From NCBI GenBank assembly GCA_965207475.1, contig OZ242278.1:1054001-1118000 (forward strand): a stretch of 64,000 bases of DNA, read 5' to 3'. Positions within the stretch are counted from its first letter, which is position 1. Each line of letters begins with the position of its first letter. Positions 18,875 through 28,213 of this stretch are shown piece by piece. The stretch is from WTFY01 sp011523795 (GTDB lineage Bacteria > Pseudomonadota > Gammaproteobacteria > UBA4575). The notes under the pieces are model-generated. The model saw only the letters and a program-made list of their open reading frames with translations. It was not told where the DNA came from and did not search any database. The position numbers were made by a program, and so were the translations under genes.

Positions 18875-20443
18875 TTACTCGGTAGATAAAGATACGGCCT
18901 GCAGGCCCACCGCCTGCAGCAAACTGTCAGCTTGAGTGGAATCCGTCTTGGATATCCATGCACCACCCAGGGCACGGTGCAGCGCGAGCCGCATGAATCC
19001 CAAATCGCGCTCCGCTGACACGAGCGAGGAGTTGACACTAGTGAGAGTTTCCGATGCAGCCAGGAAATCATCATAGTCCCCGACACCGGATCTGTACCGT
19101 CGTTCCTGGAAGGCCGCCTCGGCGCGGGCTTCCTCGACAGAAGAACTCAGCAGGGCGTAGCGACGCTGGCTGGTTTCCAGCTTAGCCAGCACGGCTTCAA
19201 CTTCATTGACCGCAGTAACGACAGAACGCTTGTATGCGAAAACGGCTTCTTTCCATCGAGTCTCCGCCAAGCTTACGTTATTTCGCAGCCGCTGTCCCTG
19301 AAATGCTGGACCTACCAAATTCAGGGTCAGGTTTTTGAACCACTGGGCTGCATCGAACCACTGGTGGGTATCCGAACCTTGCAGACCGATGGAACCGGAC
19401 AGGGACAGGGATGGCAGGAGTTCCGCACGTCGAGCCCCTACTACATGGCGAGCGGCTTCCATGCGCTCCCTTGCTGCTCCGACATCGGGCCGCTGAACCA
19501 AGAGGTCCGCCGGTATTCCCACTGGAACAGGGCTCAGCGTCACGGATGGCAACAAGGAGTCAGGCAACATGTCGGCCAGATCCGTACGATACCCCCCTAG
19601 CAGTACCCAGAAGCGCCCCTCCGCATCGGCCAACTGCCCTTCGATTGCAGGGAGTTCTGCCTGTGCATTCCACAACCTAAGCCGGGCTGTGTAGAGGTCA
19701 CGTGCAGTATTTAAGCCGCGATTGTATCGGGCTGCAGTAAGCTTCTCGCGTTCCCGCAAGATTTCCACGATCTCGTCTAACAACCCCAGTTGACGGCGAA
19801 GGTATGCGATCTCAAGGTAGGTATGCACAGTCTCCGCGACGACTGCAATGCGGGCCGCACGATAGTCCCATTCTGAAGCCAGATGCTGAGCCCTGGCAGA
19901 GCGGGCTTGGTTACGGTTGCGATCCCAAAAGTCGGCCTCATAGGAAAAGTTCGCGCTCAAGGAATACGTGGTCAGGGCCAGCCGGTCCGGCACGGAGATA
20001 CCGAACTGCTCCTTCAACTCTGGATTCAGGCCGATTTCCTCAATCTGCTCGCCGATTCCCGAATTTGTAGGCGTATCGATATCCTCAGCACCAGCAGACG
20101 GCTGCAGCATGGGGTATCTTGCTGCCTTCGCGATGCGCGCTCTTGCCCGAGCCTGTTCCACCCGGGCCACGGCCTCCGCAAGATTGAAATTCGAGGCAAG
20201 CACGGTTTCGACAGCCCGGTCAAGCGCAGGGTCATCAAAAGTCTTCCACCACTCCAACGGTTCATAGGAGTCGACAACCTGATCCCCGGTGAATTTATCA
20301 GGTAAGTGCGGGGCCGGTGCTGAAACTGGCAGAATTGATTTGGAAGAACAAGCAGCTGAAAGGCACACGATGATGACCAGACACACCACAACCTGCAAGG
20401 AGTACCATGGCGACCTTGAGGGTGACCCTGAATGAATGGTCAT
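18875..20443 (-). CDS. Outer membrane efflux lipoprotein (NodT/OprM family)
   Basis: 522 residues from the ATG at 20443, chosen because it is followed by a lipoprotein signal with lipobox LSAAC near residue 30 and preceded by GGGAG; a much longer in-frame extension to 20617 has neither. Two repeated helical segments (SNFNLAEAVARVEQARARARIAKAARYP and VQRPDVGAARERMEAARHVVGARRAELLPSLSLSGSIG) are the TolC-family hallmark. It is the first gene of the tripartite efflux operon, with adaptor and pump downstream. Confidence 0.92.
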   Translation of the reverse strand: MTIHSGSPSRSPWYSLQVVVCLVIIVCLSAACSSKSILPVSAPAPHLPDKFTGDQVVDSYEPLEWWKTFDDPALDRAVETVLASNFNLAEAVARVEQARARARIAKAARYPMLQPSAGAEDIDTPTNSGIGEQIEEIGLNPELKEQFGISVPDRLALTTYSLSANFSYEADFWDRNRNQARSARAQHLASEWDYRAARIAVVAETVHTYLEIAYLRRQLGLLDEIVEILREREKLTAARYNRGLNTARDLYTARLRLWNAQAELPAIEGQLADAEGRFWVLLGGYRTDLADMLPDSLLPSVTLSPVPVGIPADLLVQRPDVGAARERMEAARHVVGARRAELLPSLSLSGSIGLQGSDTHQWFDAAQWFKNLTLNLVGPAFQGQRLRNNVSLAETRWKEAVFAYKRSVVTAVNEVEAVLAKLETSQRRYALLSSSVEEARAEAAFQERRYRSGVGDYDDFLAASETLTSVNSSLVSAERDLGFMRLALHRALGGAWISKTDSTQADSLLQAVGLQAVSLSTE

Positions 20444-20965
20444 TCGGGGGTGCTCCCGGGACACATCTACGATTCCAAAGGGATCTGGTGAAACCCACTG
20501 AGATGGGCTGTTCCAAAGTTCCGTGCTGTCTTCAGCCCTTGTCATCGGACGCAGATCCGGCATTGACGGGGGCGACTGCTGCAGGACATTCGCCTGCGTA
20601 CACGCAGGTGACGGCATATTCTGTCAGCTCCGCTGGGACCTTGTGTGCCAATCTTCTCGCATTGGTACTTACGCCACGACATCATATCAAAATCCACCGT
20701 TCAATGAACACATTCATCGACAATCCGCCACACACTGTGTGGGCTGGCAACCCGTGAACCTCGTCCCAAATCTTGACTCAAGCATCAGTTGCTTACCCAG
20801 GTCCGCCTCCAGGGCAATATTTACGAACAAGCAGTTAGGTCAACAGTATCATTCGCCGGCCGGATTTTGCATGTTTCGCTGACCCGGAAAACCCCGTATA
20901 CGGAACTTTTTAATCGCAGGCCCGATTTGAGCTGGACCAGCTTGCAGTGTACCCACTGCCAGGCA
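20444..20965. other. Intergenic region upstream of the efflux operon
   Basis: About 520 bases between the efflux operon's first gene and the cupin stop. No gene was recognised. It contains a perfect odd-centred palindrome (20728-20742) that could be an operator for the efflux operon. Confidence 0.45.
20728..20742. repeat. Perfect 15-bp palindrome, possible operator
   Basis: CCACACA-C-TGTGTGG, a symmetric 7+1+7 site, lies about 285 bases upstream of the outer membrane efflux gene. Such symmetry is typical of dimeric repressor sites, but no TetR- or MarR-type gene is nearby. Confidence 0.35.
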
Positions 20966-21313
20966 TCAGCAATTGGAAATCACAAAAAACTTTTTAAAAG
21001 GACTGTGTATGGTCCAGACTGATTTCAATCCCTTTTTGAAGGCAACGATATCGCCTTGCTGTACATGGACGGCGTTACCATCTGAAATTGCGATTTGCAG
21101 GCTGCCCTGCAGCACATGGAAAATTTCATCGCCGGGAAACTCATATTCAAACGTGAGTGGCTCACACCGCCATAGCCCAGAATAAGTTGGCTGGCCATTC
21201 GAGTTGGTCTGGGTCAGCCAATGAACTTCACCCACTTGCTTGTCACCCAACATAAATGGCTCGTAGGATGTTGTGGATATTGTAGATTTTACGTTTTGAT
21301 CATTTTCATTCAC
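20966..21313 (-). CDS. Small cupin-domain protein
   Basis: 115 residues from a GTG at 21313, which has AGGAGGG 7 bases upstream; the frame extends to an ATG at 21370 without a ribosome site. A single beta-barrel cupin is indicated by SGLWRCEPLTFEYEFPGDEIFHVLQGSLQIAISDG and VQQGDIVAFKKGLKSVWTI. It resembles the DUF861/EutQ-type cupins, which often lack full metal ligands. Activity unknown. It follows the thioredoxin-fold gene on the same strand after 127 bases. Confidence 0.75.
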   Translation of the reverse strand: MNENDQNVKSTISTTSYEPFMLGDKQVGEVHWLTQTNSNGQPTYSGLWRCEPLTFEYEFPGDEIFHVLQGSLQIAISDGNAVHVQQGDIVAFKKGLKSVWTIHSPFKKFFVISNC

Positions 21314-21440
21314 AGTGTTCCCTCCTGGTTGCTTCTGTGGGCCCGGACCTGCGCTACCTGAGTCAGGCACATGGGTGAATATACATTTCTCAAGAGCCAG
21401 TACCCTAGAAAGGGCATATCCCTTTAACCGCGACCAGGCT

Positions 21441-21998
21441 CTATGCCTTCCATTTTATATTGCATCCCACACTCGGTTTCTGATCCGGGTCAACCGCTTG
21501 TCCTGCGAGAAGTGCATCGAGCGCATGGCGAAGATCCTTCCCTGTTACAGGTATATCATTGCCTGGCCTCGAATCGTCAAGCTGACCCCGGTATGCACAC
21601 TTCAGGGCTTGGTCAAAGATGTAGAAATCAGGTGTGCAGGCGGCATCATACAGCCTGGCAACCTGCTGGTTCTCGTCGTACAGATAGGGAAAGGTATAGC
21701 CGAGGTCTATGGCCATGGCCTTCATGTTTTGCGGGGAATCATCTGGATAATTGACCACGTCATTGGAGCTTATGGCCACCAGCGAAACACCCTGGGCGGG
21801 ATATTCCTCGCCCAGCCTGACCAGCTCACTCTGGACATGCTTGACAAAAGGGCAGTGGTTGCATATGAACATGATCACGGTGGCCACTTCCCCACGCAGA
21901 TTCTGCAGACACAATTCCTTGGCAGATACCGTGTCAGGCAGGCAAAAATCCGGAGCCCGGGTTCCCAAGGGCATCATTTTGGATGGTGTGAGTGCCAT
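21441..21998 (-). CDS. Thioredoxin-fold peroxiredoxin-like protein (AhpC/TSA family)
   Basis: 185 residues. PDFCLPDT, LRGEVATVIMFICNHCPFVKHV and the cis-Pro region ACTPDFYIFD define a thioredoxin fold with a C-x-x-C at the active position (CNHC). No signal peptide is visible, so it is likely cytoplasmic. Members of this group are widespread in proteobacteria and mostly uncharacterised. It is divergent from metK with about 100 bases between. Confidence 0.82.
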   Translation of the reverse strand: MALTPSKMMPLGTRAPDFCLPDTVSAKELCLQNLRGEVATVIMFICNHCPFVKHVQSELVRLGEEYPAQGVSLVAISSNDVVNYPDDSPQNMKAMAIDLGYTFPYLYDENQQVARLYDAACTPDFYIFDQALKCAYRGQLDDSRPGNDIPVTGKDLRHALDALLAGQAVDPDQKPSVGCNIKWKA

Positions 21999-22101
21999 TT
22001 GCCTGGAGTGTCTGTTTCAATTTAGCCAGATTTACGTAGAATAGCGCGATTCAGGCCCCCTGTTAACAGGTGACCACGCCTCACCCATACAGCGAAGCAC
22101 A

Positions 22102-23274
22102 ATGCCAGCAAAACGCTTATTCACTTCCGAGTCCGTATCGGAAGGCCACCCGGACAAAATGTCAGACCAGATCTCCGATGCCGTGCTCGATGCCATCCTG
22201 CACCAGGACCCGCGCGCGCGCGTGGCATGCGAGACCCTGGTAAAAACAGGTATGGTGCTGCTGGCAGGGGAAGTCTCCACGGTCGCACACATGGACCTAG
22301 AACCCGTGGTCCGTTCCACTGTAAATGGGATCGGCTATGATAATTCGGGCGTTGGATTTGACGGGCACACCTGTGCAGTCATCAATGCCCTGGGCAAGCA
22401 GTCTCCTGACATTGCACAGGGAGTTGACCGGGAAAGAAAGGAGGATCAGGGCGCCGGGGACCAAGGCATGATGTTTGGCTATGCCTGCAATGAAACTGAT
22501 GTTCTCATGCCGGCACCCATCACCTATGCGCACCGCCTGGTGCAAAAACAGTCCTCGGTGAGGAAATCGGGTGAACTGTCCTGGCTGCGCCCGGATGCCA
22601 AAAGCCAGATCACCTTCGTCTATGAGGATGGGAAACCGAGCCGCCTCGATACCGTGGTGCTGTCCACCCAGCATGACCCGGAGGTTACCCAGAAAGACTT
22701 GCACGATGCGGTCCTGGAGCTGATCATCAAACCGACACTTCCTGCAAAATGGCTGTCGGTCGATACGAAATTCCATATCAATCCTACTGGCCGGTTTGAA
22801 ACGGGTGGCCCAGTAGGAGACTGCGGACTCACGGGACGCAAGATCATCGTCGATACCTACGGTGGCATGGCCCGCCACGGTGGCGGGGCCTTCTCCGGGA
22901 AAGACCCTTCCAAAGTCGACCGCTCGGCAGCCTATGCGGGCCGCTACGTAGCGAAAAATGTAGTCGCAGCGGGTCTCGCGGAACGCTGTGAAATTCAGAT
23001 CTCCTACGCCATCGGTTTGGCGCAGCCGACTTCTGTCTCGATTGATACGTTCGGCACTGGAGTACTCGCCGACGACAAGATTGAAGCGATCGTGCAGGAC
23101 ATGTTTGACCTGTCTCCCTACGGAATCCTGGGGATGCTGGATCTGTTGCAACCGATCTACCAAGCCACGGCCACGTACGGCCACTTTGGCCGAAACGAGG
23201 ACAGCTTTCACTGGGAACGTACGGACCGGATCACTGAACTGAAGGAAAGGGCCGGACAGGACACGATGCTATAA
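22102..23274 (+). CDS. metK: S-adenosylmethionine synthetase MetK
   Basis: 390 residues. Makes SAM from methionine and ATP. The N-terminal motif SVSEGHPDKMSDQISDAVLDA, GAGDQGMMFGYA and the P-loop-like GGGAFSGKDPSKVDRSAAY are invariant family signatures. It is followed 34 bases later by ahcY, so synthesis of SAM and disposal of its by-product are linked. The ~100-base leader shows no riboswitch I could recognise. Confidence 0.97.
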   Translation: MPAKRLFTSESVSEGHPDKMSDQISDAVLDAILHQDPRARVACETLVKTGMVLLAGEVSTVAHMDLEPVVRSTVNGIGYDNSGVGFDGHTCAVINALGKQSPDIAQGVDRERKEDQGAGDQGMMFGYACNETDVLMPAPITYAHRLVQKQSSVRKSGELSWLRPDAKSQITFVYEDGKPSRLDTVVLSTQHDPEVTQKDLHDAVLELIIKPTLPAKWLSVDTKFHINPTGRFETGGPVGDCGLTGRKIIVDTYGGMARHGGGAFSGKDPSKVDRSAAYAGRYVAKNVVAAGLAERCEIQISYAIGLAQPTSVSIDTFGTGVLADDKIEAIVQDMFDLSPYGILGMLDLLQPIYQATATYGHFGRNEDSFHWERTDRITELKERAGQDTML

Positions 23275-23308
23275 TGCCGTAAATTCACCGAAGGAACCCA
23301 ACAGGATC

Positions 23309-24622
23309 ATGAGTATTCAGTCAGCAGAAAAAGTGGAACCGGATTTCAGGGTTGCCGACCTGGCCCTGGCGGACTGGGGCCGGAAAGAGATCGCCATCGC
23401 CGAAACCGAAATGCCCGGGTTGATGGCCTTGCGCGAAAAATACAGGAAAGAACGGCCGCTCGAAGGTGCCCGCATAGCCGGCTGCCTGCACATGACCGTC
23501 CAGACTGCAGTACTGATCGAAACCCTGATCGAACTGGGTGCACAGGTACGCTGGTCATCTTGCAATATCTTTTCCACCCAGGATCATGCTGCAGCGGCCA
23601 TTGCTGCAAAGGGCATCCCTGTTTTCGCATGGAAAGGTGAAACGGAACAGGATTACGCATGGTGCATTGAACAGACGATCAACGGGCCTGACGGCTGGCA
23701 GCCCAACATGTTACTTGATGACGGCGGCGACCTGACCAAGACCATGCATGAACAGTACCCCGAATTAACTGACAATGTGCGGGGACTGTCAGAAGAAACA
23801 ACAACCGGCGTGCTCCGCCTGAATGAAATGGAGAAAAGCGGCAAGCTGAGAGTCGCTGCATTCAACGTAAACGACTCGGTAACCAAGTCCAAGTTCGACA
23901 ACCTGTACGGTTGCCGAGAATCGCTGGTGGATGGAATCAAGCGAGCGACAGATGTCATGATTGCAGCGAAAACCGCTGTCGTCCTGGGATTCGGGGATGT
24001 GGGCAAGGGCTGCGCACAGTCCCTTCGCAGCCTGGGCGCAAATGTGCTGGTCACCGAAATTGACCCCATCTGTGCACTGCAGGCCGCCATGGCTGGCTAC
24101 CGGGTGGTCACCCTGGACGAGGTCGTCTCCACTGCGGACATGTTTGTCACCGCGACCGGCAACTATCACGTCATTACCCATAATCACCTGAAAACCATGA
24201 AAGACCAGGCCATCGTCTGCAACATCGGGCACTTCGATAATGAAATCGACGTCGGTAGCCTCAGGCAGTACCCTTGGGAAAATATCAAGCCACAGGTTGA
24301 CCACATTATCTTTCCGGACGGCAAACGCATCATTCTTTTGGCCGAAGGCCGCCTGGTGAATCTTGGCTGTGCCACCGGCCATCCGAGCTTCGTCATGTCG
24401 AATTCCTTCACAAACCAAGTTCTGGCCCAAATGGAGCTGTGGAAACATCCAGACCGGTATGAAAAGAAAGTTTATGTCCTGCCCAAGACACTGGACGAGG
24501 AAGTTGCGCGGCTGCATCTCGATAAAATCGGAGTGAAGTTGACAAAACTGACTGCCGAGCAGGCCGACTACATCGGAGTGGGTGTAAACGGACCTTACAA
24601 GCCCGATTACTACCGGTACTGA
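23309..24622 (+). CDS. ahcY: S-adenosylhomocysteinase AhcY
   Basis: 437 residues. Hydrolyses S-adenosylhomocysteine to adenosine and homocysteine, relieving inhibition of methyltransferases. GCLHMTVQTAVLIETL, SSCNIFSTQDHAAAAI, the NAD-binding VVLGFGDVGKGCAQSL and the C-terminal GPYKPDYYRY are diagnostic. A good ribosome site lies in the 34-base gap after metK. Presence of AhcY, rather than the Pfs/LuxS route, is usual in autotrophic gammaproteobacteria. Confidence 0.97.
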   Translation: MSIQSAEKVEPDFRVADLALADWGRKEIAIAETEMPGLMALREKYRKERPLEGARIAGCLHMTVQTAVLIETLIELGAQVRWSSCNIFSTQDHAAAAIAAKGIPVFAWKGETEQDYAWCIEQTINGPDGWQPNMLLDDGGDLTKTMHEQYPELTDNVRGLSEETTTGVLRLNEMEKSGKLRVAAFNVNDSVTKSKFDNLYGCRESLVDGIKRATDVMIAAKTAVVLGFGDVGKGCAQSLRSLGANVLVTEIDPICALQAAMAGYRVVTLDEVVSTADMFVTATGNYHVITHNHLKTMKDQAIVCNIGHFDNEIDVGSLRQYPWENIKPQVDHIIFPDGKRIILLAEGRLVNLGCATGHPSFVMSNSFTNQVLAQMELWKHPDRYEKKVYVLPKTLDEEVARLHLDKIGVKLTKLTAEQADYIGVGVNGPYKPDYYRY

Positions 24623-24649
24623 ACCGGACGATCAGCCACCCTCTCAGCC

Positions 24650-25423
24650 ATGCGGGCTATCCGTCTGTATGTTGACCAGAAGCTGGCCGTACAGGACGAG
24701 GTCGAGCTGGAAGACGAAACACGGCATCATGCAGCCTGCGTGCTTCGTATCAACCGGCACACCCCGCTCATTCTGTTCAACGGGGACGGTTATGACTACT
24801 CCGGCCAGACTGCGGCCTTCGACAGGAAGAAGATCCGGGTCCGGCTCACTGACCGAATCCTCGTGTCGAAGGAATCCAGGCTGAAAACCCACCTTGTACT
24901 CGGTGTATCGAAAGCCTCGCATATGGACTATGCCATACAGAAATCCGTAGAGGCGGGAGTAACAGAAATCCACCCGGTTATGACAGAACGCACGGTTGCC
25001 CGGTTTTCGGACAAATCCAGGGCAAACAGGCAGTTGCATTGGCAAAATATCATAATCAACGCCTGTGAACAGTGTGGACGCGCAGCCCTGCCCGTGCTTC
25101 ACGAAACTAGGGACCTGGCTATCCTCGATCCCGTCCGTGAAGATGCCACGGGATTTGTTCTGGACTTCCTCACCGGTACGACACTGGACGAGTGTGCAGC
25201 CGGTACCCTGGAAAAGGTATGGCTGATTATCGGGCCGGAAGGCGGTCTGACCAGAGGTGAAATCGATCGACTCTTGGAGAAGGGTTTTCAGCCTGTCAGG
25301 CTGGGCCCTAGGATGTTGCGCACTGAAACGGCAGCACTGGGTGCACTCGTTGCAGTTCAAATGCTGTGGGGAGACCTGTCCGGGCAGGGCATTAGCGGAT
25401 CCAGGTTCCCGCCTCCTCCGTGA
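24650..25423 (+). CDS. rsmE: 16S rRNA m3U1498 methyltransferase RsmE
   Basis: 257 residues. N-terminal PUA-like domain (MRAIRLYVDQ...RHHAACVLRI) followed by a SPOUT knot: KASHMDYAIQKSVEAGVTEIHPV, IIGPEGGLTRGEIDRL and LGPRMLRTETAALGAL hold the SAM site. Uses SAM to methylate U1498 of 16S rRNA. It stands 27 bases after ahcY, next to the SAM-cycle genes and before gshB, an rsmE-gshB-yqgE-ruvX order common in gammaproteobacteria. Confidence 0.93.
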   Translation: MRAIRLYVDQKLAVQDEVELEDETRHHAACVLRINRHTPLILFNGDGYDYSGQTAAFDRKKIRVRLTDRILVSKESRLKTHLVLGVSKASHMDYAIQKSVEAGVTEIHPVMTERTVARFSDKSRANRQLHWQNIIINACEQCGRAALPVLHETRDLAILDPVREDATGFVLDFLTGTTLDECAAGTLEKVWLIIGPEGGLTRGEIDRLLEKGFQPVRLGPRMLRTETAALGALVAVQMLWGDLSGQGISGSRFPPPP

Positions 25424-25545
25424 ACAGGTTTTTCGATAATTCTCCTGTCGCCGGCATGAGCGTACAGTCCATGTCGAATTCGGACATTCCCGGTGGTCAG
25501 GGTGGTATCCTGTAGGTATCCGGCGCAGAAGAGGTATTCCTTCCG

Positions 25546-26496
25546 ATGACCATAGACCTGGGTGTCGTCATGGACCCTATAGAAGCCATCAACATCCACA
25601 AGGACAGCACGTTTGCCATGCTGCTCGAAGCCCAGCGCCGTGCCTGGAAAATCTACTACCTTCAGCCTTCTGACCTTTACCTGCAGGATACAAAAGTCAT
25701 GGGGTTTGCAACGCGGGTCTCGGTGCAGGACGATCCCGCGCGCTGGGTTGAGCCCGAAAATCGTACCGTGCGGAGCCTGAGCGATCTTGATGTCATCCTG
25801 ATGCGCAAGGATCCGCCCTTCAACATGGAATATATCTACACAACCTTTTTGCTCGAGCGTGTACAGCAGGCCGGTACGCTGATCATCAACCCTCCTCACA
25901 GTCTGCGCAATGCAAATGAAAAACTGTCAGTCACCCACTTTCCAGACTGCACCGTACCCTTTATGGTGAGCAGAAACAGGCAAGCGCTCGGACACTTCAT
26001 TGATGAACACGAGGATATCGTAATCAAGCCCCTGGACAGCATGGCCGGAAATTCCGTCTTTCGCATCTGGCATGAAGACCCAAACCGGAATGTAATTCTG
26101 GAAACTGCAACGCAGCATGGCGCAAGAACGGTGATGGCACAAAAGCTGATTGCAGATTACAGAAAAGGTGACAAGCGGATCCTGCTCATTGGCGGTGAAC
26201 CCATACCGCATGCATTGGTGCGGGTTCCGGCCCAAGGGGAACTGCGTGCAAACCTGGCAAGAGGCGGTACTCCCAGCTCTGCTGTGCTGACCAAGCGGGA
26301 CCGTTGGATTTGCGATAGGATCAGGCCGGAACTGAATGCCATGCAGATTGATTTTGCCGGAATCGACGTGATCGGTGACTATCTGACGGAAATCAACATC
26401 ACCAGCCCAACCGGAATCCGTGAACTTGACAGCTTGTGCGGACTGAATGTTGCGGCAACACTGCTTGACACCATTGAACTGAGGCTTGGACATTGA
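25546..26496 (+). CDS. gshB: Glutathione synthetase GshB
   Basis: 316 residues. ATP-grasp ligase joining gamma-glutamylcysteine and glycine. It begins LGVVMDPIEAINIHKDSTFAMLLEAQRR, a strongly conserved GshB opening. VIKPLDSMAGNSVFR is the ATP-binding segment and INITSPTGIRELD the C-terminal Mg/substrate loop. Length is normal. GAGG lies about 11 bases before the ATG. Confidence 0.96.
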   Translation: MTIDLGVVMDPIEAINIHKDSTFAMLLEAQRRAWKIYYLQPSDLYLQDTKVMGFATRVSVQDDPARWVEPENRTVRSLSDLDVILMRKDPPFNMEYIYTTFLLERVQQAGTLIINPPHSLRNANEKLSVTHFPDCTVPFMVSRNRQALGHFIDEHEDIVIKPLDSMAGNSVFRIWHEDPNRNVILETATQHGARTVMAQKLIADYRKGDKRILLIGGEPIPHALVRVPAQGELRANLARGGTPSSAVLTKRDRWICDRIRPELNAMQIDFAGIDVIGDYLTEINITSPTGIRELDSLCGLNVAATLLDTIELRLGH

Positions 26497-26651
26497 GTAC
26501 TGTGCTTTTGTACAGGGCATTTGGATGTGGTTCGCGATAAAATTGTTCCAAATTCATCATTTCCTGAAAAATGAACGATAACTGCTGTATATTGGTGATA
26601 CTTGACAGGCAGTTTCAGGGCAGACATCCTGCTACTTGACTACGTACAGAC

Positions 26652-27212
26652 ATGTCAGAATATCTCACCAAGCACATGCTCGTTGCCATGCCTACCCTGC
26701 ATGACCCGAATTTCTCCCGTACCGTGACCTTGATTTGCGAACACAACCGGAATGGAGCCATGGGCATCGTCGTAAACCAGCCAATCACCCTGTGCATTGA
26801 AGAACTGATCAGTTACCTGGACGTGGAAACTGATGACCAGATGACTTCCAACCGTGACCCGGTATACGCCGGTGGACCCGTACATTCCAACAGGGGATTC
26901 ATCCTGCACGATTCGGACCGGAACTGGAAATCGACCTACACGATTGACGAAAACCTCAAGCTGACCACATCGGAAGACATTCTACTGGATATCGGTCGCG
27001 GTATCGGACCCGAGAATGCAATCGTAGCACTCGGATATGCAGGCTGGGGCCCCGGGCAACTGGAACAGGAGCTTGCCGACAATGCCTGGCTGACGGTCCC
27101 GTACCAGCCGAAGATCCTTTTCGAGACACCTGTCGAAAAACGCTGGCAGACAGCAGCCAGCAAGTTGGGCATAGATTTGCATCTGATTTCAAACGAGGCC
27201 GGCCATGCATAA
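26652..27212 (+). CDS. yqgE: YqgE/AlgH family protein
   Basis: 186 residues. The N-terminus LTKHMLVAMPTLHDPNFSRTVTLICEHNRNGAMGIVVNQP is the UPF0301 signature, followed by YAGGPV and ALGYAGWGPGQLEQEL. The fold is known but the biochemical role is not; it consistently precedes ruvX/yqgF, as here (6-base gap to the widest ruvX frame). Confidence 0.94.
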   Translation: MSEYLTKHMLVAMPTLHDPNFSRTVTLICEHNRNGAMGIVVNQPITLCIEELISYLDVETDDQMTSNRDPVYAGGPVHSNRGFILHDSDRNWKSTYTIDENLKLTTSEDILLDIGRGIGPENAIVALGYAGWGPGQLEQELADNAWLTVPYQPKILFETPVEKRWQTAASKLGIDLHLISNEAGHA

Positions 27213-27257
27213 GTCCCCGTGCAAGGATCCGCCTGCAATGGTACGCCGCACAACGGG

Positions 27258-27713
27258 ATGTCATCCATGGGCAGCGTGATCGGTTTCGACTATGGAGAAA
27301 GCAGGATCGGGGTAGCAGTTGGCGTAGCCGATATCGGTACTGCAAATCCTTTGGCGACCCTGATCGTACCGGCATCCGGCATTCCCTGGAACAAGATCGA
27401 TGAGATCATCCAACAGTGGACACCCCGTATGCTGGTAGTGGGCCGTGTAGAGCATGACACTCAGCATGACGGTCTGATCAAGCGACACATCGCGAGATTT
27501 TGCAGGGACCTGAACACGCGTTATCGGCTGCCTGTGGAAACAATCGATGAATCCGGCTCTTCTTCTCGCGCCTATGAACTGCTCAGGGAGTTGCGCAAGC
27601 AGGGCCGACGCAGGAAAATCAGCAAGTCAGATATTGACAAGGCAGCAGCCGCCATCATTTTACAGTCCTGGTTTGCATGTCATGCAGACCCCTGCACAGC
27701 CGTGACCGCATGA
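27258..27713 (+). CDS. ruvX: Putative pre-16S rRNA nuclease / Holliday junction resolvase-like YqgF (RuvX)
   Basis: About 151 residues from the ATG at 27258; the frame is open from a GTG at 27219 and another ATG lies at 27267, so the start is uncertain. VIGFDYGESRIGVAVG is the RNase H-fold first strand with its catalytic Asp, and MLVVGRV and the late Asp in KSDIDKAAAAIIL complete the active site. It overlaps pyrR by 4 bases (ATGA). Confidence 0.9.
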   Translation: MSSMGSVIGFDYGESRIGVAVGVADIGTANPLATLIVPASGIPWNKIDEIIQQWTPRMLVVGRVEHDTQHDGLIKRHIARFCRDLNTRYRLPVETIDESGSSSRAYELLRELRKQGRRRKISKSDIDKAAAAIILQSWFACHADPCTAVTA

Positions 27714-28207
27714 CTGTCCTGGATGCCCAGCAACTGGTTGACAAGCTGGGGCATGACCTGCGTGCATTCATGAACGAACGGAGCATCAGCCAGCCCCTTC
27801 TGGTTGGCATTCGCACGGGTGGTGTATGGGTGGCAGAGCAGCTCAAGGCCATGCTGGAAATCAAAGATGAGCTCGGAGTACTCGATATCACGTTTTACCG
27901 GGATGACTTCAGCCGTGCAGGGATCCAGCCTACGGTGAAACCCTCTCATCTGCCTCTGAATGTAACGGACAGGGACATCATCCTGATTGATGATGTACTG
28001 TATACCGGACGTACGGTGCGTGCAGCCTTGAACGAAATTTTCGATTACGGCCGCCCCGCATCCGTCAGTCTTGCCATCCTGGTAGAGAGGAACGGAAGGG
28101 AATTGCCAATCCAGGCAGACATCGTAGGAGCAACATTGACTCTGGACGCCAAACAACACGTTCAACTCAGTGGCCCTGAGCCGATCGTTCTTGAGATTTT
28201 AGACTGA
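27710..28207 (+). CDS. pyrR: PyrR, uracil phosphoribosyltransferase / pyrimidine regulator
   Basis: 165 residues from the ATG overlapping the ruvX stop. VGIRTGGVWVAEQL and the PRPP loop VILIDDVLYTGRT (here DIILIDDVLYTGRT) are characteristic, as is DITFYRDDFSR. In Bacillus PyrR binds pyr leader RNA; in proteobacteria the RNA role is uncertain. It heads the pyrR-pyrB-pyrC'-pyrK series. The 6-base gap to pyrB leaves no room for a PyrR-controlled attenuator between them. Confidence 0.94.
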   Translation: MTVLDAQQLVDKLGHDLRAFMNERSISQPLLVGIRTGGVWVAEQLKAMLEIKDELGVLDITFYRDDFSRAGIQPTVKPSHLPLNVTDRDIILIDDVLYTGRTVRAALNEIFDYGRPASVSLAILVERNGRELPIQADIVGATLTLDAKQHVQLSGPEPIVLEILD

Positions 28208-28213
28208 GCCCGC

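Noticed and set aside
22000..22101. SAM or SAH riboswitch before metK
   Set aside because: About 100 bases of leader show no match to the conserved cores I know, and the ahcY gap is only 34 bases.
22297..23211. 304-residue open frame opposite metK
   Set aside because: It mirrors a complete MetK on the other strand and has no recognisable motif or ribosome site.
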